Shown: positions 40,034 to 44,387 of the stretch, in pieces | Layout: the number at the start of each line of letters is the position of its first letter | How positions within the stretch are numbered: the first letter of the stretch is position 1 | Virus record (IMG/VR): IMGVR_UViG_3300021599_000029 | Coordinates: 1-44,387 of that record | Source of the DNA: a virus | DNA: 44,387 nucleotides | Strand: one strand, 5' to 3' | Program-made: the position numbers and the translations under genes | Notes under the pieces: generated by a model | The model's input: the letters and a program-made list of their open reading frames with translations, nothing else | Databases searched by the model: none | Told to the model about the DNA's origin: nothing

Positions 40034-41565
40034 TAGTAGTACCCCCGGTTGCGGTTTGACTTGAAATACTGGATTTCGTCTGGCTCGTCCAGCGCACTAC
40101 CTACGTAGCCACCTCTCCGGAAGCGGTGCATGGCCATAGACACCGTATCGACATAGTCGTCGTGAGAGCCTGCTGGGAACTCGGCAACCTCGTCAATCAC
40201 CTCTTCGGCCCACCGAGTAGCAGGTGCCCATACCCGTCCAGAGGCAAAAAGGTCGCTCACACCGTTCAATCGGGAGATTTTGTCGTTCCCCCGAGTCGGA
40301 GTAAACTCCTGCACTGGTATCCCCATAGCGCGCATCTCGTAGATCAAAGGCGCACCTGAAGCCTTCTTCTCGATTATCACGCTGTCCGGTTCCCACTCTC
40401 GGTACTCCTCGACCGCTGTGCGCTTGAGCTCGGGGAACTCCATGCGGTCTCGGAAGGCATTGAGCAAGATGATGTTCGCCTGCTCCACTCCCGTGTCGTC
40501 AGGGCGGTAGAACACCCCCCACGTCGTGCAGGCACTGTAGTCAGCGCGCTGCGTCTTCTCGAAGGCCGTATCCCAGCTCTGGAGGACGAACTCGCAACTC
40601 GGCGGGTCCTCGTGCGGCCACTCCTGCCACCACTCGCGCTTAACAATAGCCGCAGACTCGGAGACCGGGTTCTGCTGGTACTGGGCCATCCACTTGCTGT
40701 TCGGGACGTCTCGCTTGACCTTGAGCAGCTCCTCGATGGACCAGAACTCAGGCCACAGCGGGTTGCCCGAGGGCAGAATGGCCGGGAACTCGATCACTTC
40801 CCACTCGCCAAGGCTGTCGTTGGCAGCTGCGTCCTTGAGTATCTGCCCAGTCAGGTCCCTTTTAGACCAACGTGTCATCACGACGACGATAGCCCCACCC
40901 GGCTGGAGACGCTGACGCGGCCCTGAGGTGTACCATTCGTAGGTTTTGTCGTAAATATCCGGGTTTACTTCGGCAAGCGCGGCTTCCTGCTCCGAGTGCG
41001 GGTCGTCGATGATGAGGACGTCTGCACCTTTACCGGTAACGGCACCGCCAACACCGATAGCGAAATAGTCCCCCTTTTCGCTCGTGTTCCACCGTCCAGC
41101 TGCTTTACTGTCCGATGCCAGTGTAAGATTAGGAAATATCTCCTTGTAAGCGTCCGTATCGACCAAGTTACGGACCTTACGACCGAAGCCGACGGCGAGC
41201 TCTCCGGTGTGGGAGCACTGGATGACCTTCTTATGCGGGAACTTCCCCAGAAACCAAGCAGGCAGCAGATAAGAAGCAAACTCGGACTTAGTGTGCCGAG
41301 GAGGCATATTAATAATAAGCCTCTTGCACTCGCCCCTAGCCACCCGCTCGAACGCATCAGCCATCTTCGCATGGTGCCGCCCCCCGATAAACGTCGGCCA
41401 GACCTCCTTGACGAAGGCCATGAACTTGCTCTGGGCGAGATTGCGCCGTTTCAGCTCGCTCAGCCGCTCCAGCTCGGCCAGCAGCTGCTCCTGCTCGTGG
41501 GCAGGCAGCAAGTGGAGGATTTTCGGGATGTCCTTGAGGGACACGGGGGCGGCAGTGGAGGCCAT
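40033..41565 (-). CDS. terL: Terminase large subunit (510 aa)
   Basis: It is the DNA-packaging motor and nuclease. ATPase: Walker A PPRHTKS at residues 88-94 (preceded by RLIINM), adenine-motif region 'KVIQCSHTGELAVGFGRKV', Walker B LIIDD at 184-188. Motif III-like 'AIVVVMTRWSKRDL' follows. Nuclease (RNase H-like): D332 in SWDTAF, E399 in IIEKKASG and D469/D470 in HDDYVDTVSMA. All core residues are present. Length is normal. It overlaps both neighbours (TAATG at the start, TAGTG at the end), forming one translational unit with the small subunit. Confidence 0.95.
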   Translation of the reverse strand: MASTAAPVSLKDIPKILHLLPAHEQEQLLAELERLSELKRRNLAQSKFMAFVKEVWPTFIGGRHHAKMADAFERVARGECKRLIINMPPRHTKSEFASYLLPAWFLGKFPHKKVIQCSHTGELAVGFGRKVRNLVDTDAYKEIFPNLTLASDSKAAGRWNTSEKGDYFAIGVGGAVTGKGADVLIIDDPHSEQEAALAEVNPDIYDKTYEWYTSGPRQRLQPGGAIVVVMTRWSKRDLTGQILKDAAANDSLGEWEVIEFPAILPSGNPLWPEFWSIEELLKVKRDVPNSKWMAQYQQNPVSESAAIVKREWWQEWPHEDPPSCEFVLQSWDTAFEKTQRADYSACTTWGVFYRPDDTGVEQANIILLNAFRDRMEFPELKRTAVEEYREWEPDSVIIEKKASGAPLIYEMRAMGIPVQEFTPTRGNDKISRLNGVSDLFASGRVWAPATRWAEEVIDEVAEFPAGSHDDYVDTVSMAMHRFRRGGYVGSALDEPDEIQYFKSNRNRGYY

Positions 41566-42188
41566 TACTCGCCCTCACCCCCGTCCTTCTCGGCCTCTTC
41601 CTCCACTTCCGTGAATTCACCCTCTTCGACGTAGGTCAGGCCCAGTTCCTCGTCGAGGTCCATGCCCAGAGGCTTCATATCAACCATGTCGGCGTTCAGC
41701 AGGCGCTTGACGCGCTCCTTGATCGCGTTTTCGAGGCTCTCGGGGCTGTTATAGTTAACGTTGATCTCGCTGCGCTCGGTGAACAGGCCCACGTCCGAGT
41801 GCTTACCCAGCAGCTCAATCGCCTTCAGCTCGTACTTGGTCTCGCCGCAATCGGCTATTTCAAGCAGCTTGTTGGTCAGCGCAGCACGCACCGTGTCCGC
41901 ATCGAAGGCACGGGACTGGCCGTAGGCCCTGAGGAAACCCGCAGCACCGATAGCAGTGGGCAGGTTCTTGAGAGGGGCGGTCTTGTGGTCCTTCAGGACC
42001 GAGTCGAGGAGCTTTTTCTCCTCCCCAAGTGTCGCCGGGTCTACTTCAATAGGCGCACCGAGCGCCTCCAGTAGTTCCGCAGTGTTAGCAGCAGACGTCA
42101 GCTTGGCTGCAAAGTCGTCAATCTCCTCCGGACTGGTGTCATAAGGCACCGGGTACTCGTCGGTAGGCTCGATCTTCACAACAGGCAT
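41565..42188 (-). CDS. terS: Putative terminase small subunit (207 aa)
   Basis: The start ATG at 42188 (MPVVKIEPTDEYPVPY) is chosen because the longer frame would extend through G-run intergenic DNA with low coding character. A helical domain 'PEEIDDFAAKLTSAANTAELLEALGAP' leads to 'VDPATLGEEKKLLDSVLKDHKTAPLKN', 'ADTVRAALTNKLLEIADCG' and a charged C-terminal end (EEEAEKDGGEGE). Its position immediately before terL in the transcript and its helix-rich profile suggest the DNA-recognition subunit. The ribosome site is weak. No classical helix-turn-helix is obvious. Confidence 0.75.
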   Translation of the reverse strand: MPVVKIEPTDEYPVPYDTSPEEIDDFAAKLTSAANTAELLEALGAPIEVDPATLGEEKKLLDSVLKDHKTAPLKNLPTAIGAAGFLRAYGQSRAFDADTVRAALTNKLLEIADCGETKYELKAIELLGKHSDVGLFTERSEINVNYNSPESLENAIKERVKRLLNADMVDMKPLGMDLDEELGLTYVEEGEFTEVEEEAEKDGGEGE

Positions 42189-42236
42189 GAGTGCAGCGTC
42201 CGGTTTGGGGGAGCAGACCTGCTGTGTAGCAGTATA

Positions 42237-42458
42237 GGGGGGTGGGGGGCAAGGGGGAGGTACGGGTCCCTCTATGGGGGTGGGGTTCCCTGAGCGCGGG
42301 CCGAGCGCTGTGTAGCACAAAAAATAGGGGGTGGGGGGTATCGGCTTAGCCGGGTTAGCCCGATGGCCGGTTTTCAAAAGTGCGGTGTGTAGTGTGCAGA
42401 ATAGTGAGTATAGGAGACTGGCGGAGTCCCGGATTACCCTTGGGGGGATGGGGGCGGG
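42237..42458 (+). other. Clustered G-runs, potential G-quadruplexes
   Basis: Runs of five or six G lie at 42237-42242, 42244-42249, 42253-42257, 42276-42280, 42333-42338, 42442-42447 and 42450-42454, with short G-runs between them. They fall in tight groups with loops of one to four bases, which meets the usual G4 pattern. All are on the plus strand, outside coding sequence. Confidence 0.6.
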
Positions 42459-42543
42459 TATGGTCCCGCCCGGTCAAGCGCGCGGCACACCCCGCCCCTA
42501 TTTTCTTGCGCCCCTAAGTCATTGAAACCTAACAACAATCCGC

Positions 42544-42556
42544 TAACGCCGTGTTA
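42544..42556. promoter_or_regulatory. Operator-like imperfect dyad, copy 1
   Basis: TAACGCCGTGTTA is a 13-base dyad (TAAC.C..GTGTTA) with one mismatch. A perfect version, TAACACGGTGTTA, lies at 44288-44300. The two sites frame the plus-strand operon. Confidence 0.45.
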
Positions 42557-42596
42557 TGGGGCTTGATACGCCCGAATAAATGTGGTCCAAGAATGA

Positions 42597-42629
42597 GGCC
42601 AGCGGGGAACAAGCCCCGCCGGTCTGGCC
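42597..42629 (+). other. Branched hairpin upstream of the first plus-strand gene
   Basis: GGCCAG (42597-42602) pairs with CTGGCC (42624-42629), and the competing inner stem GCGGGG (42602-42607) pairs with CCCCGC (42614-42619) around an AACAAG loop. It is followed by CCACCTT, as in the hairpin at 43557-43580. It probably is part of the leader of the small-gene transcript. Confidence 0.5.
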
Positions 42630-42673
42630 CCACCTTCGGTGCCAGTGCTCTTTGACATAGTTGGAGAATATGT

Positions 42674-43549
42674 ATGCAGACGAATATGTCTGAATTGCAG
42701 GCGGCTGGCGTTGCCCTTTGCGATGCCACCGCTAGCCTGCACAACGCAACTGCCTTCACCGCCGTTGCGCTCACCCATAGCATTGACATGGCCCTTGTCG
42801 CCACTGTCGGGGCTAAGTCTGTCCCTTTCACCCTGCGGGATTATGCGTTTGCCCCGGTCAAATCCGATGGGAAGCGCGATGGGAAGCTGCGCAATGCGCA
42901 GTTTGCCGCGATCATGTCGCAGGGCTTCGGGGAAAGCGATGACCCGAAGCAGGTCAATGGGGCCGTCAAGGCAGGGTTCAACCGGGCATTCCCGGCGGCT
43001 CTGTATCTGTCGGCCAATGGTGGCGCAGCTCTGGCGGATACTCTGGACGAAGTTGGCGATAGCGTCATCACCTTGTGCGATGGGGCGTTCCACAACGTCC
43101 CCCTCGCTCTGGCGTTCGATTGCTTCGACAATGCCGGGGCTTTGACCGAAACGGGCAAGACAATTGCCGAACGGGTTATCGCCATGTTCTCGCCAGAGCG
43201 CGGCCCGGAGATGTCGCTGGAACAAGCCAGCGAAATGCTCTGGACTAAAACCGCCAGTGTCGATGGTGCCATTAACCGGCGCTATGGTATGAAGCCTGTC
43301 ACCACCACGGAATTGCTCAAGGGGATGGGGGCAATGGCGGAACGGGACGGGTTGCTCGAAGCCAAGGGGACGCGCGCCGCGCGCAGCACCTCGGTCAAGC
43401 CTAGCGAGGCAATCGCTGCCTTCGAATTGTTCCTCACCAAGGTGCAGGGCAAAGACGGGGAAGCCGAAATTGCCCTGAATGCCGAAGGGGTCAAGGCCCT
43501 CAAGGCCCTCAAGAGCAAGCTAGATGCAGCGATCAAGGCAGTTGCTTAA
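42674..43549 (+). CDS. Hypothetical phage protein (291 aa), first gene of the plus-strand operon
   Basis: GGAG about seven bases before the ATG supports the start (MQTNMSELQAAGVALCD). The protein is Ala-rich and mostly helical with no cysteine motif or membrane segment: 'GKLRNAQFAAIMSQGFGESDDPKQVN', 'ALTETGKTIAERVIAMFSPERGPEM', 'INRRYGMKPVTTTELLKGMGAM', ending in a Lys/Ala helix 'VKALKALKSKLDAAIKAV'. It follows the G-run intergenic region and is transcribed away from the late genes. No family is recognised. The clean start and helical composition argue for a real, probably early or regulatory, gene. Confidence 0.75.
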   Translation: MQTNMSELQAAGVALCDATASLHNATAFTAVALTHSIDMALVATVGAKSVPFTLRDYAFAPVKSDGKRDGKLRNAQFAAIMSQGFGESDDPKQVNGAVKAGFNRAFPAALYLSANGGAALADTLDEVGDSVITLCDGAFHNVPLALAFDCFDNAGALTETGKTIAERVIAMFSPERGPEMSLEQASEMLWTKTASVDGAINRRYGMKPVTTTELLKGMGAMAERDGLLEAKGTRAARSTSVKPSEAIAAFELFLTKVQGKDGEAEIALNAEGVKALKALKSKLDAAIKAVA

Positions 43550-43556
43550 CCACCTA

Positions 43557-43580
43557 GGGCCGGGGAGCAATCCCCGGCCC
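43557..43580 (+). ncRNA. Intercistronic GCAA-tetraloop hairpin, element 1
   Basis: A perfect 10-bp stem (GGGCCGGGGA / TCCCCGGCCC) is closed by GCAA (43567-43570). It starts seven bases after the stop codon of the 291-aa gene, after CCACCTA, and is followed by ACCTTTCAAG and the next ribosome site (GGGGAA). It has no T-run, so it is not a normal terminator. Element 2 has the same architecture with a different stem sequence. Confidence 0.6.
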
Positions 43581-43600
43581 ACCTTTCAAGGGGAACGGAT

Positions 43601-43732
43601 ATGTTCGAAGTCACCTTCTACGTGGCATGGGATGAGGTGGTCCGCACCTTCCCATCGTATGACGCCGCACAGGCGTTCATCGAAGAAACCGGGATGGACC
43701 CGGACGAATTCGACATTATCGAAGAAAACTAA
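43601..43732 (+). CDS. Small acidic hypothetical protein (43 aa)
   Basis: AAGGGG lies nine bases before the ATG (MFEVTFYVAWDEVVRTFPSY). The short protein has a beta-strand start, an aromatic WDEVV segment and an acidic end (DPDEFDIIEE). It is bounded on both sides by tetraloop hairpins of the same design. Length and composition are typical of phage takeover or inhibitor peptides, but no partner can be named. Confidence 0.7.
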   Translation: MFEVTFYVAWDEVVRTFPSYDAAQAFIEETGMDPDEFDIIEEN

Positions 43733-43739
43733 CCACCTA

Positions 43740-43761
43740 GGGCCAGCCGCAAGGTTGGCCC
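43740..43761 (+). ncRNA. Intercistronic GCAA-tetraloop hairpin, element 2
   Basis: GGGCCAGCC (43740-43748), loop GCAA (43749-43752) and GGTTGGCCC (43753-43761) form nine pairs with one G-U. Flanks are TAACCACCTA before and ACCTTTCAAGA after, as for element 1. The loop is the same while the inner stem has changed, with the pairing kept. Confidence 0.6.
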
Positions 43762-43783
43762 ACCTTTCAAGAGGAATACAACT

Positions 43784-44071
43784 ATGGCTGCTTACCTCTC
43801 TCTTGTCAGCAAGACTGACGGTTCCATGTATGCGGGACGCGACCTTATCAAAGTCGATGAAATGCTCTGTGCGCACCTCGGGATCGAACCTGACCCGGTG
43901 GATTGGCACATGGGCTGGATGGACTGGATCGGGTTCTCTCTCGCCTATCGTGCTGACAAGCCGGTTGCCGAGGTTCTCGCAAAAATGCTGGACAACGCGC
44001 GCACCGAAGAACGCGCCTTGATCGAGTGGTTCATCGACACGTTCGAGAACGCAAGTTACCACGGTTTCTAA
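43784..44071 (+). CDS. Small hypothetical phage protein (95 aa)
   Basis: AGAGGAA precedes the ATG (MAAYLSLVSKTDGSMYAGRD). The sequence 'VSKTDGSMYAGRDLIKVDEMLCAHLGI' and 'DWHMGWMDWIGFSLAYRADKP' is a compact alpha/beta pattern that I recall in small phage proteins without known function; Trp residues are prominent. It is the last coding gene of the operon and is followed by a UUCG hairpin. There is no evidence for membrane or DNA binding. Confidence 0.75.
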   Translation: MAAYLSLVSKTDGSMYAGRDLIKVDEMLCAHLGIEPDPVDWHMGWMDWIGFSLAYRADKPVAEVLAKMLDNARTEERALIEWFIDTFENASYHGF

Positions 44072-44079
44072 CCGCCTCG

Positions 44080-44103
44080 CCCCGCTGGCTTCGGTCAGCG
44101 GGG
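44080..44103 (+). ncRNA. UUCG-tetraloop hairpin after the plus-strand operon
   Basis: CCCCGCTGGC (44080-44089), loop TTCG (44090-44093) and GTCAGCGGGG (44094-44103) form ten pairs, one of them G-U. It follows a stop with TAACCGCCT, like the TAACCACCT before elements 1 and 2. No U-tract follows, so termination is not obvious; a processing or stabilising role is possible. Confidence 0.6.
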
Positions 44104-44110
44104 CTTCGCG

Positions 44111-44141
44111 CGTGATAGTAATGAGTCGTGAGAGGTTGCTG
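44111..44141 (+). repeat. 31-bp direct repeat, copy 1
   Basis: It begins CGTGATAGTAATGAG and matches 44242-44272 at 28 of 31 bases. The copies are 131 bases apart in non-coding DNA, so they may be phage promoters, operators or iterons. Confidence 0.65.
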
Positions 44142-44241
44142 CAGATGTAGATATCTAGCCAGCGCTTGTCTCGCGCCTCGCTCCACGTGCCCGCACTGAC
44201 GCCCGACCGCTAAGCCGGAGTTAGCTGCGTAGATAGCCCCC

Positions 44242-44272
44242 CGTGATAGTAAAGAGCCGTGAGAGGATGCTG
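44242..44272 (+). repeat. 31-bp direct repeat, copy 2
   Basis: It begins CGTGATAGTAAAGAG and ends GATGCTG. Three substitutions separate it from copy 1. It lies 16 bases before the perfect dyad. Confidence 0.65.
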
Positions 44273-44287
44273 ATGGAGGTGATCGGC

Positions 44288-44300
44288 TAACACGGTGTTA
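44288..44300. promoter_or_regulatory. Operator-like perfect dyad, copy 2
   Basis: TAACAC-G-GTGTTA is a perfect 6+1+6 inverted repeat. It shares 14 of 16 bases (GCTAAC..GTGTTAT) with the site at 42541-42557. Confidence 0.5.
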
Positions 44301-44311
44301 TCGCGCCTGAC

Positions 44312-44340
44312 CTGCTAGCACGAGTGCTAGCAGCTTTTTT
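44312..44340 (+). terminator. Strong intrinsic terminator, plus strand
   Basis: CTGCTAGCAC (44312-44321) pairs perfectly with GTGCTAGCAG (44324-44333), effectively a nine-pair stem with a CGAG loop. It is followed by CTTTTTTG. It ends transcripts entering from the left, including any that read through the three-gene operon. Confidence 0.88.
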
Positions 44341-44356
44341 GTGCGCTTGTCAAGCG

Positions 44357-44387
44357 CCCGGACACAAAAAAACCAGTCGGCGCTGGG
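44357..44387 (-). terminator. Candidate minus-strand terminator at the window edge
   Basis: On the minus strand the edge reads CCAG, CGCCGA, CTGG and then seven T. The visible stem is only four pairs and could continue beyond the window. If real, it stops leftward transcripts from a gene to the right, back-to-back with the plus-strand terminator. Confidence 0.4.

Larger units (their letters stand above)
42189..42673. promoter_or_regulatory. Divergent intergenic region with G-runs and hairpins
   Basis: These 485 bases lie between the leftward terminase operon and the rightward small-gene operon. They should contain promoters for both, and possibly the packaging start next to terS. I see long G-runs on the plus strand only (42207-42458), hairpins with 6-7 bp stems (AGCGC/GCGCT at 42293-42309, GGGCGGG/CCCGCCC at 42452-42471), an operator-like dyad at 42544 and a branched hairpin at 42597-42629. 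I do not see a consensus sigma-70 promoter with correct spacing on either strand. Confidence 0.55.
44072..44387. other. Non-coding right-edge region (316 bases)
   Basis: No convincing gene is seen. Frames are short and broken by stops. The region holds the UUCG hairpin, the two 31-bp direct repeats, the perfect dyad, and terminator signals for both strands. The last 47 bases are truncated by the window edge. Confidence 0.5.

Noticed and set aside
42401-42410. T7-type promoter core (ACTCACTAT on the minus strand), with a vague match in the 31-bp repeats
   Set aside because: Only nine bases match, the rest of the consensus is absent, and no single-subunit RNA polymerase gene is visible. Coincidence is likely.
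42652-42680. TTGACA at 42652 as a -35 box
   Set aside because: The only -10-like sequence lies about 15 bases downstream and overlaps the start codon, so it cannot serve the gene it would precede.
42554-43225. Minus-strand 223-codon frame across the divergent region and the 291-aa gene
   Set aside because: No ribosome site and it crosses the structured leader. The plus-strand gene has a good Shine-Dalgarno and helical product.
43547-44103. Repeated intergenic elements as a CRISPR array
   Set aside because: The elements flank genes, contain covarying stems and have no spacers of uniform length.
44340-44357. GCGCTT/AAGCGC hairpin as a terminator
   Set aside because: It has a short stem and is followed by A-rich rather than T-rich sequence on both strands.

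Overview
The window is a 44.4 kb piece of a tailed double-stranded DNA phage genome (Caudoviricetes). It is moderately GC-rich and almost fully coding, with genes packed end to end through TAATG, ATGA and similar overlaps. The large terminase, a P22-type portal, scaffold, HK97-fold capsid, head-tail adaptors, fibres and a D-Ala-D-Ala-type endolysin are recognisable. I see no tail sheath, no classical tape measure and no baseplate set. With the P22-like portal and very large internal-virion-like proteins this suggests a short-tailed (podovirus-like) particle. No polymerase, helicase, integrase, repressor or tRNA is visible, so replication and control genes must lie outside. The host cannot be named from the sequence; the overall gene set resembles uncultured aquatic phages.

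Layout: positions 1-300 hold one short plus-strand gene and its terminator. From 298 to 42188 every gene is on the minus strand, so the late cluster reads from right to left: small and large terminase (42188-40033), two small basic genes, portal, a small helper, a GroES-like co-chaperonin, scaffold, a conserved protein, a capsid-associated protein and the major capsid protein (to 33518, followed by a terminator). Then come two small virion proteins, a glycosyltransferase, a run of small basic 'AKGG' proteins, a lipoprotein, adaptor proteins and the endolysin. After these lie three tandem paralogous glycine-rich proteins, a 22-residue-repeat protein, a long 'NVGIGT' fibre, another glycine-rich protein, a small membrane protein, a broken tail protein, a C1q-like protein and four internal-virion candidates. 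The last is a 2758-residue giant with a GHKL ATPase module and a metzincin-like HExxHxxxxxH site.

From 42189 to 42673 there is a G-run-rich divergent intergenic region. It is followed by a plus-strand operon of three small genes of unknown function (42674-44071). These genes are separated by tetraloop hairpins whose stems differ in sequence but keep their pairing. The right edge (44072-44387) is non-coding and contains a 31-bp direct repeat, an operator-like dyad and what look like back-to-back terminators.

Reading it together: the minus-strand block packages and builds the virion (terminase, portal and scaffold, then capsid folded with host GroEL plus the phage GroES), decorates it and equips it with receptor-binding and ejected proteins. 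The plus-strand operon probably belongs to a different, possibly early, transcription programme. Two genes carry apparent reading-frame lesions: the tail protein at 14213-16037 and the basic protein at 29677-30361.
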